A DNA stretch of 49,126 nucleotides from Syntrophus sp. (in: bacteria) (lineage in GTDB: Bacteria > Desulfobacterota > Syntrophorhabdia > Syntrophorhabdales > Syntrophorhabdaceae): the NCBI GenBank assembly GCA_013824645.1, contig PNOF01000015.1, positions 1 through 49,126 on the forward strand, read 5' to 3'. Position numbers and translations under genes: made by a program. This document shows positions 6,265 to 14,287 of this stretch, piece after piece; within the stretch, counting starts at the first letter, position 1, and every line of letters starts with the position of its first letter. The notes beneath the pieces are model-generated. The model had not been told where the DNA came from. It saw nothing but the letters and a program-made list of their open reading frames with translations, and searched no databases.

Positions 6265-7329
6265 CTATGCGTCCTTGACAGGACGCAGTCCTGCGTTGTC
6301 GGGACAACCATGTAAATACCACGAAATGAGCGTAAGGTAATAGGCGTATTTTGTTCTCATTCGTTTGCCGAAGAGAGGAAGGGGAAAAAGCACAACAAAA
6401 AAGAGGGCTTTGGTTAATTTCACTGCCACAAACATGGCGTAATATGACCGTGTATGATGTTTTTGAATAAATTTAGTGAGGGAAATATTATATTCCATTC
6501 GACCGCGAATCCAGTTTTTTCGGACTGTCTTGCCCTGAAGGTGGATGACTTTCACAGCAGGTAAAAAAACAATCCTGTGACCAGCCTGACGGGCTCTGAC
6601 ACAGAGGTCTGTCTCTTCAAGAAAAAAGAAATACCTCTCATCAAAACCATCTAACATTTCCAGTACATCTCTCCGTATAAGAATCGCCGCACCTATAAGG
6701 GAATCAACATCTGTGAAGACAGGGGTCGGGGGCCGCTGAGATACCGTGAATCGTGAATCGTGAATCGTGAATGGTGAATCGCTTAGAGACCGTGAATCGT
6801 GAATCGTGAATCGGGAATCGTTCTCTCTCGCATTTTGAACCTTGAACCTTGAACCTCGAACCTTGAACCTTGAACCTAAAACCTTGAACCTCGCGAGCGG
6901 CAGCAGTTCACCCGCGAGCGACGGTGCAGCGGCAAAAGAACGTTGACTTTTCATGTCCGGATAAACAAGCTGCGGGCCGCATATTGCCGCATTTGTATTG
7001 TGCTCCATAAAATCAAGCATCTTAACAACCTCACCCTCGACAAGGATTGTATCGGAATTGAGGAAGAGAATATATTTACTTTCCGCGAGAGAGGCGCCCC
7101 TATTCACTGCAGCCGCAAAGCCTCTATTCTGTTCATTTCTTACATAAAGGATAGGGGGATATTTTTCTCCGATAACTTTATCCGTACCGTCGGTGGAGGC
7201 ATTGTCAACTATAATGATTTTATCAATGAAGGGGTTGAGCGAGAGATCTTTGCCGATGGAATCGAGGAGGTTCTCGAGAAGTTCCTTCGTATCCTTCGTA
7301 ATGATTACAATGGAAAGTTTTTTATCCAT
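6265..7329 (-). CDS. Family 2 glycosyltransferase with a repeat-derived insertion
   Basis: The 354-residue protein is a GT-A fold glycosyltransferase of the rhamnosyltransferase-like type. It begins LSIVIITKDTKELLENLLDSI, has IIIVDNASTDGT (about 38-49) and NRGFAAAVNRGA, and the metal-binding LFLNSDT (about 88-94). The acceptor-side motif GFDERYFFFLEETDLCVRARQAGH is at about 228-251. A hydrophobic stretch (about 297-320) suggests membrane association. It would transfer a sugar to a surface polysaccharide or lipid carrier. Residues about 148-200 are not family sequence: they are translated heptanucleotide repeats (SRFKVRG, SRFTIHD units). The frame stays open because three 7-mers equal seven codons. 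Last gene of the minus-strand block, or independent. Confidence 0.85.
   Translation of the reverse strand: MDKKLSIVIITKDTKELLENLLDSIGKDLSLNPFIDKIIIVDNASTDGTDKVIGEKYPPILYVRNEQNRGFAAAVNRGASLAESKYILFLNSDTILVEGEVVKMLDFMEHNTNAAICGPQLVYPDMKSQRSFAAAPSLAGELLPLARFKVLGSRFKVRGSRFKVQNARENDSRFTIHDSRSLSDSPFTIHDSRFTVSQRPPTPVFTDVDSLIGAAILIRRDVLEMLDGFDERYFFFLEETDLCVRARQAGHRIVFLPAVKVIHLQGKTVRKNWIRGRMEYNISLTKFIQKHHTRSYYAMFVAVKLTKALFFVVLFPLPLFGKRMRTKYAYYLTLISWYLHGCPDNAGLRPVKDA
6744..6892. repeat. Heptanucleotide repeats inside the glycosyltransferase gene
   Basis: There are three sub-arrays: CGTGAAT-type units at 6744-6781 and 6790-6820, and GAACCTT-type units at 6836-6891. The units are degenerate 7-mers in tandem. 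The same GTGAATC unit appears in several intergenic gaps (for example 17906-17936). Here the array adds about 50 residues to the protein. Confidence 0.9.
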
Positions 7330-7368
7330 CTTACCTGCCTTCTATCATCTACCGCCTATCATCACCTA

Positions 7369-7473
7369 TATTACTTCGGCAAGTAAAGACCTTAACCCAG
7401 CTGCTCCAAAGCACTGGATTCCCGCCTGCGCGGGAATGACAACTAATTCATGTGTTTAATTGCCGGTGTAATA
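7369..7473. repeat. MITE-like element, family A copy 1
   Basis: A 105-bp element with terminal inverted repeats: the left end TATTACTTCGGCAAGTAAAG and the reverse complement of the right end, TATTACACCGGCAATTAAAC. A central hairpin TTCCCGCCTGCGCGGGAA lies at 7419-7436. Copy 2 is at 43465-43609. The right end overlaps the 3' end of iorA, so the last seven or so codons of that gene come from the element. Confidence 0.7.
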
Positions 7474-9268
7474 GCCAATCGCCCGCTTTGAGCGCCTTGC
7501 CTTTTTCCTGAGCAGGGCAGGCATAGAGACAGACGCCACACTTCACGCAGAGTCCGTCATCGATCTTAACCTTTTTTGTTTCTTCGTTGAAGGGCAAGGC
7601 CGGACAATCAAAAGATTTCACACAGCTTTTACACCCTGTACAATCCTTCTCAATATCAATGCTATCGAGAGCGTCTTTCAATCCTCCCTTTGAAAGGAGG
7701 ATGCATGCTCTTCGGGCAATAATAACAGCCGGTTTGGATTTCTCCTGTTTCAAATATTCAAAAGCCTCTTTAATGGTACCAATCATAAGAGGCACATCAT
7801 AGGGATCGATAATCTTTACAAAGGAAATCCCGAACCCCTTCACGATCTCTTCTATCTTAACGGAATGTGTACTGATACCGTCAACGGTGACACCTGTCTG
7901 CGGTGTCGGCTGCATGCCGGTCATGGCCGTTGTCCCATTGTCCATGATGACGAGGACAAATTTTTTCTCTTTTTCTGCTGCATCGTATAAAGGGGGGAGG
8001 CAAGCATGGAGGAATGTGGAATCGCCTATAGAAGCAAGGATCGGTATAAGCTTTCCATCCTGATTGAATGCGTCATAAAAACCTTCCGCAAAAGTCACCC
8101 CGGACCCCATATCGAGAAATGTGTCGACGGCCCCCTGCGCGGTACCAAGCGTGTAACAGCCAATGTCTCCGGGGAAAATAGCCTCAGGGAATGCGTATTT
8201 CATTGCAAAGAATGACGCCCTGTGCGGGCAGCCTGCACATAGTTTCGGCGGCCTCGGCTGTATTTTAAGCTCCTTTATGACCTCTTCGATAGATTGGTCA
8301 GGGGAAAATTCCTTGTTTCCGATACCAAGCTCCGTCATGATTCTCCCGACGATACCCCTTACGATATCGTAAGTGATCTCCCCTTCTCCGGGAACATATC
8401 CATTGGCCCTTCCCAGGATTTTGTCCCCTTGACCAAGGAGCGCTTCTACAACCTGGTCCGGCTCTTCAAGAACAAGAATTTTTTCCATCTTCTCCACAAA
8501 ATCGATGAGACTCTTCTCAACAGGGAAAACCCTGAGGACTTTGAAGATTGTCACATACTGTTCAACATCCAAATCCTGAATAACATCGTATACCAGGGAG
8601 TAGCTCATACCGGAGGCAACAACGCCAAGCTTAGCGGATAGCGGATAGCGGATAGTGGATAGTTTAAAATCCTCAACATCATGCAGGGATATTCCTTCAT
8701 TTAATGTCACCTTCCGTGTGCCGGGCGGGTAGAGAGGTATCGCCTCCCGCGCATGGCTTACCCTGTGAGTTGATCTGATAATAACCGGCTTTTTGTGCTC
8801 AAAGGAATAGTTGAGGGCATAGAAGGCAATATCGGCAGCTTCTTGCGGTGATGCAGGATCGAACACGGGGATATTAAATAAGGAGGCAAGGAGCCTCGTA
8901 TCCTGTTCTGTTTGGGACGACTGCGGGCCGGGGTCATCGCAGGAAACGATGACAAGACCACCATCAATGGGTTTTTCCAGCACCTTCAAGAGTGGAGCAA
9001 AGGCAACATTTAAACCGACCTGTTTCATAAAACAGGCAGACTTTTTACCCATCGAGGCCGCCCCGAAAGCGACTTCAAGTGCGCATTTTTCGTTTGTCGA
9101 CCATTCGGTATGGATATTTTTCTTTTCCATCCTTTTGAACTCGACTATTCCAGGCAGTATCTCTGAGCTTGGTGTTCCCGGATAGGCCGCAGCCAGTTCT
9201 ATGCCTGCTTCTACAAGCCCTCTCGCAATGGCAAAATTACCGATCATTACCTGTTGCTTTATACTCAC
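7448..9268 (-). CDS. iorA: Indolepyruvate:ferredoxin oxidoreductase alpha subunit
   Basis: This 606-residue protein has IorA architecture. The pyrimidine domain has AAYPGTPSSEIL (about 28-39) and WSTNEKCALEVAFGAA. The TPP domain has LCAGCPHR (about 343-350), FPGDIGCYTLG (365-374) and GDST...MDNGTTAMTG (415-451). The C-terminus is a two-cluster ferredoxin domain with CTGCKSCVKSFDC and CVKCGVCLYAC. It oxidatively decarboxylates aryl-pyruvates (indole-, phenyl- or hydroxyphenylpyruvate) to aryl-acetyl-CoA, reducing ferredoxin, and is reversible. IorB is encoded upstream on the same strand. TTTGGAGG precedes the start. Oddities: residues about 203-214 (LSTIRYPLSAKL) are translated heptanucleotide repeats, and the last residues (LHRQLNT) come from a MITE-like element. 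Confidence 0.95.
   Translation of the reverse strand: MSIKQQVMIGNFAIARGLVEAGIELAAAYPGTPSSEILPGIVEFKRMEKKNIHTEWSTNEKCALEVAFGAASMGKKSACFMKQVGLNVAFAPLLKVLEKPIDGGLVIVSCDDPGPQSSQTEQDTRLLASLFNIPVFDPASPQEAADIAFYALNYSFEHKKPVIIRSTHRVSHAREAIPLYPPGTRKVTLNEGISLHDVEDFKLSTIRYPLSAKLGVVASGMSYSLVYDVIQDLDVEQYVTIFKVLRVFPVEKSLIDFVEKMEKILVLEEPDQVVEALLGQGDKILGRANGYVPGEGEITYDIVRGIVGRIMTELGIGNKEFSPDQSIEEVIKELKIQPRPPKLCAGCPHRASFFAMKYAFPEAIFPGDIGCYTLGTAQGAVDTFLDMGSGVTFAEGFYDAFNQDGKLIPILASIGDSTFLHACLPPLYDAAEKEKKFVLVIMDNGTTAMTGMQPTPQTGVTVDGISTHSVKIEEIVKGFGISFVKIIDPYDVPLMIGTIKEAFEYLKQEKSKPAVIIARRACILLSKGGLKDALDSIDIEKDCTGCKSCVKSFDCPALPFNEETKKVKIDDGLCVKCGVCLYACPAQEKGKALKAGDWLLHRQLNT
8634..8663. repeat. Heptanucleotide repeat within iorA
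   Basis: Four tandem 7-mers (GCGGATA, last unit GTGGATA) fall in the iorA coding sequence between the pyrimidine and middle domains. In family alignments this region is a linker, so an in-frame insertion can be tolerated. Confidence 0.8.
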
Positions 9269-9287
9269 TGCAAAACCTCCAAAGATT

Positions 9288-9396
9288 AACTACCGCATAT
9301 CGTAAATCGCATATCGTAAATCGGTAATACAAAGCTTATATACCCTGTCTTCGTTCCTTACTCGACGATTTCCCATTTACAATTTACGATTTCCGG
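9288..9396. repeat. Degenerate heptanucleotide repeats between iorB and iorA
   Basis: Units such as CGTAAAT and CGCATAT lie at 9291-9326, and inverse-oriented TTTACGAT/TTTACAAT units at 9361-9396 overlap the 3' end of iorB. A very similar short array (9961-9995) precedes iorB. Transcription probably continues through it. Confidence 0.6.
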
Positions 9397-9934
9397 CCTC
9401 TATTCCTTCTTGAAAAACTTGCCTGTTTTTATCGAGAAACTTTGCGGGCACTTTCTTTGTTATCATCTTTTCTATATTGTCAGGTGTATAGGGACCACAG
9501 GAAAGCGCGGAAAAAAAACCAAGAATGGCCATGTTTGCCGATTGGATCATTTTCTTTTCTGCCGCAATCCCATCGGCATCAATAAGAAAGTACCTGATAT
9601 TCCTTTTTTTCAAAAGACGCTGAACAGATTCCGGCATTGATTTCTTCTCTGTATTGATAATGGCTGTTCCGCCATTTTTCAGATAAAAGAGGGTCTTGTA
9701 AAACTCACTCTCCTCAAAAGCGAGGATGATATCACCATTTTCCCGACCGATAAGGGGGCTCGCAAAGTCGCCTATTTTAATGAGAGACACAACAGAACCT
9801 CCTCTCTGGCTCATGCCGTATTCATCTGAGGCAATGGCCTTATAGCCGGCTTCTATGGCAGTTTCCATCAATATTGTCGAGGCGAGCAGGACCCCTCTTC
9901 CCCCGACACCGACACAAACTATTTCAAGTTTCAT
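9377..9934 (-). CDS. iorB: Indolepyruvate:ferredoxin oxidoreductase beta subunit
   Basis: This 185-residue protein fits IorB, the gamma-domain subunit of 2-oxoacid:ferredoxin oxidoreductases, which binds CoA at the heterodimer interface with IorA. The N-terminus CVGVGGRGVLLASTILMETA is the Rossmann-like signature. DEYGMSQRGGSVVSLIKIG and PLIGRENGDIILAFEESEFYKTLFYL are the best conserved blocks. Length is close to the family norm of about 190. Gene order on the minus strand is iorA-like, iorB, iorA, all in one probable operon. The last residues (EAGNRKL) overlap a repeat segment at 9361-9396, so the 3' terminus may have been replaced. Confidence 0.93.
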   Translation of the reverse strand: MKLEIVCVGVGGRGVLLASTILMETAIEAGYKAIASDEYGMSQRGGSVVSLIKIGDFASPLIGRENGDIILAFEESEFYKTLFYLKNGGTAIINTEKKSMPESVQRLLKKRNIRYFLIDADGIAAEKKMIQSANMAILGFFSALSCGPYTPDNIEKMITKKVPAKFLDKNRQVFQEGIEAGNRKL

Positions 9935-9960
9935 CGCAAAACTCCCGCGTCAACTGAAAA

Positions 9961-9995
9961 CCGTAAATCGCGAATCGTAAATCGCGAATCGATAA
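9961..9995. repeat. Heptanucleotide repeat upstream of iorB
   Basis: The tandem units CGTAAAT, CGCGAAT, CGTAAAT, CGCGAAT end with CGATAATACAA. It matches the array at 9291-9330 closely enough to suggest copying between the two gaps of the same operon. Confidence 0.7.
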
Positions 9996-10090
9996 TACAA
10001 CGCCTTGACCCTGTGTCCTTTCTCATTGTCCAGCCTTCGGCAGGATTAAACCTTGCCGATTTTCTATTTACCTTTAACAATACACGATGT

Positions 10091-11323
10091 TTACCCTATC
10101 CCTCTACAGAGAAGAACGGTCATCTCCCGTGCATCCCGAAAACGCTCAACTTCAGAAATGTTGTCAAGATGGAAATAATTATAAAAACCAAAACCCTGAA
10201 GGATTTGCTTGATCTCTTCTTCTTTGTTGTTTGCAAAAACAAGGAGCACATAGGAAGAGTTATTATAGAGGGTGTTAACAAAGGCCGCCATACCGGAATG
10301 GAAAAAAAAGTCTTCATAGGTAATAGCGAGGACCTTTTTCTCAGGCATGCATTTTTTGATTCCGTGTGCCATATTGATTGATGAGGCAGGCCCCAGCTTG
10401 TCCCTCACGACATGAAATCCATAGATTGTCTCCTCCGGCCTTGGACCCCTTCTTGACATACCTGCAATTCCCTTCATAACCTTTGACCGTTCAGGAATCT
10501 GCAACTCCATGGCAGGGTATGTTTCCGCTATAAAGACTTCATTTAAACCATTGATAAAATCCATGACCATCTTCACGGGTAGCGGATAAACCGTGGAAAT
10601 CTTGAGCAGACTTACGTCCTCATCATAGAATTCGAGGCATGACAACTTGTCAGTAATGAGGCCCGTTTTATCCTTTATGATCTTTTTATTTCCTGCATAT
10701 TCTTCAAATTCCGACCGTATCTTCTCAATTTTTTCGTTGAGTTCCTTATGAAGCGCATATCTGAATTTCGGCGTAGCAGCCCAGCGGGGAGGATTCTTGA
10801 TAAATTCCGCTGTCCGATTTACGTTCTTCCCGCCCTCTGTCCTATGCGCTGTGCGCTGTGCGCTATACTCTGCGCCTTCAAAAGGTACTGCCTGTATGAT
10901 AACGGGGATTCTATATTTCTCGGAAATGTAATATCCGTATTCCACGGCAGCCTTAAATTCATCGCCATCTTCTGTCACAAGAATGGGGATTTTCGAAAAA
11001 ATACCTATTGGTGTAACCTCTTCGTCATTCTCCTGAACCGCAATAATAAGAAACCCTCCGACAACACCGGTATAGGCAGAACTCATCAGGGGGTCAAGGG
11101 CATCATAAAACCCTTCAGACGATATAAGGCAGGCTGTTCTTTTTGATACCCAACTTCCGGCAAGGGCCAGTTCAAAAGCAATCTTTTCGTTAATTGACGC
11201 CTCGCAATGGAAAGCCGGATGCCCTGCCGCCATCTTGTTTGCCGCCTTCTCAACAACCCTGTTCGTTACGTATAAAAGTTGTGTGTCATGCGATAATAAG
11301 GTTTCACATATTCCTTCGTGCAT
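10091..11323 (-). CDS. IorA-like protein without TPP and ferredoxin motifs
   Basis: This 410-residue protein is a diverged relative of the pyrimidine and middle domains of IorA. HCEASINEKIAFELALAGSW aligns with the EWSTNEKCALEVAFGAAS block of IorA. EGFYDALDPLMSSAYTGVVGGFLIIAVQEND aligns with the KQVGLNVAF...DGGLVIVSCDDPG block. The CAGCPHR knuckle is missing. The TPP motif GDSTFLHACLPPL is replaced by TYEDFFFHSGMAAF, and DNGTTAMTG by ANNKEEE. There are no ferredoxin cysteines. It is unlikely to bind TPP or iron-sulfur clusters and may be a regulatory or scaffolding subunit. Residues about 180-195 (SAQRTAHRTE) come from heptanucleotide repeats at 10843-10875. It lies between the aminotransferase gene and iorB in the same direction. 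Confidence 0.75.
   Translation of the reverse strand: MHEGICETLLSHDTQLLYVTNRVVEKAANKMAAGHPAFHCEASINEKIAFELALAGSWVSKRTACLISSEGFYDALDPLMSSAYTGVVGGFLIIAVQENDEEVTPIGIFSKIPILVTEDGDEFKAAVEYGYYISEKYRIPVIIQAVPFEGAEYSAQRTAHRTEGGKNVNRTAEFIKNPPRWAATPKFRYALHKELNEKIEKIRSEFEEYAGNKKIIKDKTGLITDKLSCLEFYDEDVSLLKISTVYPLPVKMVMDFINGLNEVFIAETYPAMELQIPERSKVMKGIAGMSRRGPRPEETIYGFHVVRDKLGPASSINMAHGIKKCMPEKKVLAITYEDFFFHSGMAAFVNTLYNNSSYVLLVFANNKEEEIKQILQGFGFYNYFHLDNISEVERFRDAREMTVLLCRGIG
10843..10875. repeat. Heptanucleotide repeat inside the iorA-like gene
   Basis: Tandem CGCTGTG units (TATGCGCTGTGCGCTGTGCG, then CTATACTCTGCGC) add a short in-frame insertion at about residue 185. Related degenerate units occur at 5789-5820 and 37957-38000. 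Confidence 0.75.
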
Positions 11324-11341
11324 AATCTATCCTTTGCTACT

Positions 11342-12433
11342 CTATACCAGATTTCGCAATATTTCAATACCCTTAAGGAGTGTCTCATCGCTTGCTGCAA
11401 AGGATATCCGCAGATGCGATTTTCTCCTCGAAAAAACACTGCCGGGTATCATAAAAAGTTTCTTTTCAAGGGCTTCTTCAACAAACTTGTCCCCATCTCC
11501 TCCGGGGGCTTCCGGAAAAATAAAAAATGCCCCTCCGGGCTTCACGACAGCATATTTATCCTTTAGACCTTCATACATCAGGTCGCGCTTTCTCCTGTAA
11601 TCATCAATAATTCCATCCGTATTGTAATCAAGGGCACTGAGCCCCGCTTTCTGAGCAAATGAATTAACGCTGCTGAAAGCATACTGCTGCATGGTGACCA
11701 TACATTGAATAATTTCTTTCGGGCCGGCAACATAGCCAAGTCTCCATCCAGCCATACCCCATGTTTTTGAAAAACCGCCGAAAGTCACCGTGTTCTCATA
11801 GATCTGGCCAAGACAGGTATTGGGGCTAACATCATAAGTAAACCGTTCATATATATCATCAGAAAAAACCGTGAGATGTTTCTCACGGGCTACCCTGGCG
11901 ACCATTTCCAGTTCTTCCCGGGAATATACGGCGCCTGTAGGATTGTTGGGGCTGTTAATGAGAATAATCTTCGTTTTATCCGTTATGGCTCCCCTGAGTT
12001 CTTCTTCCCTCAAAGTAAAATCAGGATAGGTATCAAAAAAAACCGGCCTACCCCCAAGCAAAAGCGTCTGATACTCATAGAGTACAAAGTACGGGTCAGG
12101 AATAACCACCTCATCGAGGGGATTCAGGGTAACCATGAGGGCAAGAAGAAGCCCTCCTGTTACGCCGGCAGTAATAATGACGTCTTCACAGAAGATACCC
12201 TTATCGTGGAGATGGCGCAGAACTTTTTCTCTCAGTTCGGGAATGCCCCCTGAAGGGGTGTATTTATTGAAACCGGCCCTGATCCATTGGATACCCTCTT
12301 CTTTAATACTATCCGGGATATCGAAATCGGGTTCTCCGATACTCAGGTTGATAGGATCTTTTATTTTGCCTGCAAGATCAAAGATCTTTCTTACACCGGA
12401 TGGCCTGACGCTCAGGACCCTGTCTGATAGCAC
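11342..12433 (-). CDS. PLP-dependent aminotransferase, class I/II (GTG start)
   Basis: This 363-residue protein is a fold-type I aspartate-aminotransferase-like enzyme. It contains LSIGEPDFDIPDSI, KYTPSGGIPELR, the NSPNNPTGAVYSREEL motif, DDIYERFTY, and the PLP-binding lysine in FGGFSKTWGMAGWRLGYVAG. The C-terminal SHLRISFAAS holds the carboxylate-binding Arg. It likely interconverts an aromatic amino acid and its 2-oxoacid, given that iorA and iorB follow. The start is GTG, preceded by GGAGGAG at about 6 bases and 3 bases after the stop of the small upstream ORF, so the two are coupled. Substrate preference cannot be read from the sequence. Confidence 0.9.
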   Translation of the reverse strand: MLSDRVLSVRPSGVRKIFDLAGKIKDPINLSIGEPDFDIPDSIKEEGIQWIRAGFNKYTPSGGIPELREKVLRHLHDKGIFCEDVIITAGVTGGLLLALMVTLNPLDEVVIPDPYFVLYEYQTLLLGGRPVFFDTYPDFTLREEELRGAITDKTKIILINSPNNPTGAVYSREELEMVARVAREKHLTVFSDDIYERFTYDVSPNTCLGQIYENTVTFGGFSKTWGMAGWRLGYVAGPKEIIQCMVTMQQYAFSSVNSFAQKAGLSALDYNTDGIIDDYRRKRDLMYEGLKDKYAVVKPGGAFFIFPEAPGGDGDKFVEEALEKKLFMIPGSVFSRRKSHLRISFAASDETLLKGIEILRNLV

Positions 12434-12436
12434 CTT

Positions 12437-12673
12437 CTACTCCTCCCTGTGTACGGATTTAAGGGCCTCCATAATCCGCCCTAATTTTGATTTCGGCAGA
12501 TTACTAAAGGCCTTTCTTAATTGCTCATCATTAAACTTTGCCTTAAGAATAGCCATGACGTCAATCCTTTCCTGCCAGCATCCCATCATATTTCCGCATG
12601 GCAGCCCTTCATTTACCGAAAGACAATAAGATATTTCTATCATCATGCCAAGCTGTGTGCAATAGATTTCCAT
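12437..12673 (-). CDS. Small Cys-containing protein of unknown function
   Basis: The 78-residue protein has cysteines at 5, 17, 26 and 32, in the pattern CTQLGMMIEISYC then GLPCGNMMGCW. This could bind a metal or an Fe-S cluster. The C-terminal half (residues 40-78) is a charged helix. I do not recognise the family, though the C...YC...GLPC...CW pattern looks conserved rather than random. It sits between trpB2 and the aminotransferase gene, with only 3 bases before the latter, so it is probably in the same transcript. A possible role is a regulator or accessory factor of the Trp block. Confidence 0.6.
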   Translation of the reverse strand: MEIYCTQLGMMIEISYCLSVNEGLPCGNMMGCWQERIDVMAILKAKFNDEQLRKAFSNLPKSKLGRIMEALKSVHREE

Positions 12674-12699
12674 AATTAAAATCCTTTTACCTATTCTTA

Positions 12700-12830
12700 G
12701 AAATCCCTCCCAACCTCCCTTTGCAAAAGGGAGGAGCGATCTGTCCTATCACCTTTTACGATTCACGGCATCTTGTTCTCTGCCATTCACCATTCACGAT
12801 TCACGATTCACGGCTCTTTACCTAATTACC
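12700..12830. repeat. Hairpin plus heptanucleotide repeats downstream of trpB2
   Basis: The hairpin CCTCCCTTTGCAAAAGGGAGG lies at 12714-12734, followed by ATTCACG/ATTCACC 7-mer units at 12784-12812. The hairpin could reduce read-through from trpB2 into the genes downstream. Confidence 0.6.
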
Positions 12831-12834
12831 TATC

Positions 12835-14193
12835 TTACCTTGGTTTCGGGTACTGTTCCAGTTCCTTCAACAGTTTCTGGATCTCTTCATTAGGCAGTGC
12901 ATAATCCTGGAGCTTGCCTGACATATAGGCATCATATGACGGAAGATCTATAATGCCCTGGCCACTGAAGTTCATCAAAATAACTCTTTCCCTTCCTTCT
13001 TCCTTGGCCTTCTTTGCTTCATCGATAGCACAGGCAATAGCATGGTTGGTCTCCGGCGCCGGTATAAAACCTTCTGTCCTTGCAAAAATAATACCCGCAG
13101 CAAAGGTCTCAAGCTGGTTGTACGCTTTTGCCTCGATAAGACCATCCATAAAAAGTTTGCTTACAAGAGGAGCCATACCGTGATACCTCAGACCTCCTGC
13201 ATGAATGGGGGCCGGGATAAAACCATGACCTATGGAACACATGGGCAGAAGGGGCGTCATCTGTGCAGTGTCGCCGAAATCATAGACATAACCGCCTTTT
13301 GTTAAAGAAGGACATGACGTTGGTTCCGACGCAACAATCCGGACATCTTTACCATGGATCTTGTCACAAATAAATGGAAAGGAGATACCGGCAAGGTTGC
13401 TTCCACCGCCTGCGCATCCGATGACAACATCAGGATACTCCCCGGCAATAGCAAGCTGTTTCTGGGCTTCAAGGCCAATGATGGTCTGATGCATCATGAC
13501 ATGATTAAGAACACTCCCCAGTGCATACTTGGTATCCTTCGATGTTACGGCATCTTCAATAGCCTCGCTAATAGCAATACCAAGACTTCCTGTATGGTCC
13601 GGATTCTCTTCGAGATATTTCCTTCCTGCATTGGTGTCAGGGCTGGGACTCGGTATGCATTTGCCTCCCCAAGCCTCCATCATCATCCTGCGATAGGGCT
13701 TTTGGTTATAGCTCACCCGCACCATGTAAACTTTCAGTTCAAGACCAAACTGGTTGCAGGCAAAAGCAAGCGCGCTCCCCCACTGGCCCGCTCCCGTCTC
13801 AGTGGTAAGCCGTTTAATCCCGGCAACTTTGTTGTAATATGCCTGGGCTATGGCCGTATTTGGTTTATGACTGCCCGGAGGGCTCATGCCTTCGTTTTTG
13901 TAATAAATATGTGCCGGCGTTCCAAGAAACTTCTCCAATGAAGTGGCTCTACAGAGAGGACTCGGTCTCCACATAAGGAGTCTCTCAAGCACTTCTTCGG
14001 GAATATCTATCCAACGCTCGGTGCTCACTTCCTGCTCGATCAGGTTCATGGGAAAGATAGGCGAAAGCATGTCCGGCGTAATAGGCTCGCCCGTTGCCGG
14101 GTTCAGCGGCGGCGGAAGAGGATTAGGCATATCGGCCTGGATATTGTACCATGCCCTCGGCATATCCTTTTCATCTAAAATGATTTTTCTCAT
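12835..14193 (-). CDS. trpB: Tryptophan synthase beta chain, TrpB2 type
   Basis: This 452-residue protein is of the longer TrpB2 class rather than the usual TrpB of about 400 residues. The PLP lysine is K110 in [10 protein letters not shown]. The [13 protein letters not shown] block and the glycine-rich phosphate loop [11 protein letters not shown] are present. The N-terminal extension ([20 protein letters not shown]) is typical of TrpB2. The enzyme makes tryptophan from serine and indole in the cytosol; TrpB2 proteins work without tight binding to TrpA and are thought to salvage indole. No trpA or other trp gene is in the window. A GAGGAGG site precedes the ATG. The 5' leader contains a Trp-codon leader peptide and attenuator, direct evidence of feedback by charged tRNA-Trp. 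Confidence 0.95.
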   Translation of the reverse strand: MRKIILDEKDMPRAWYNIQADMPNPLPPPLNPATGEPITPDMLSPIFPMNLIEQEVSTERWIDIPEEVLERLLMWRPSPLCRATSLEKFLGTPAHIYYKNEGMSPPGSHKPNTAIAQAYYNKVAGIKRLTTETGAGQWGSALAFACNQFGLELKVYMVRVSYNQKPYRRMMMEAWGGKCIPSPSPDTNAGRKYLEENPDHTGSLGIAISEAIEDAVTSKDTKYALGSVLNHVMMHQTIIGLEAQKQLAIAGEYPDVVIGCAGGGSNLAGISFPFICDKIHGKDVRIVASEPTSCPSLTKGGYVYDFGDTAQMTPLLPMCSIGHGFIPAPIHAGGLRYHGMAPLVSKLFMDGLIEAKAYNQLETFAAGIIFARTEGFIPAPETNHAIACAIDEAKKAKEEGRERVILMNFSGQGIIDLPSYDAYMSGKLQDYALPNEEIQKLLKELEQYPKPR

Positions 14194-14218
14194 CGTTTAT
14201 TCCCTCCTCAAAATAGTT

Positions 14219-14245
14219 AAGGCCATGAGTTTACCCCATGGCCTT
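14219..14245 (-). promoter_or_regulatory. Second hairpin between the attenuator and trpB
   Basis: AAGGCCATG (14219-14227) pairs with CATGGCCTT (14237-14245), nine perfect base pairs without a U-tract. It echoes the GGCCATGG core of the attenuator stem and may have arisen by duplication. It could affect mRNA stability or ribosome access to trpB. Confidence 0.5.
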
Positions 14246-14287
14246 AAAGAAAAATGGCCATGGACAGTGTGAAACCGTCCATGGCCA
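14246..14287 (-). terminator. Attenuator terminator upstream of trpB
   Basis: On the minus strand the 11-bp perfect stem TGGCCATGGAC/GTCCATGGCCA (14277-14287 with 14255-14265) has an 11-base loop and is followed by TTTTTCTTT. This is a textbook intrinsic terminator placed 53 bases before the trpB start. Its loop and part of its 5' arm are the 3' half of the competing antiterminator helix. Confidence 0.88.
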
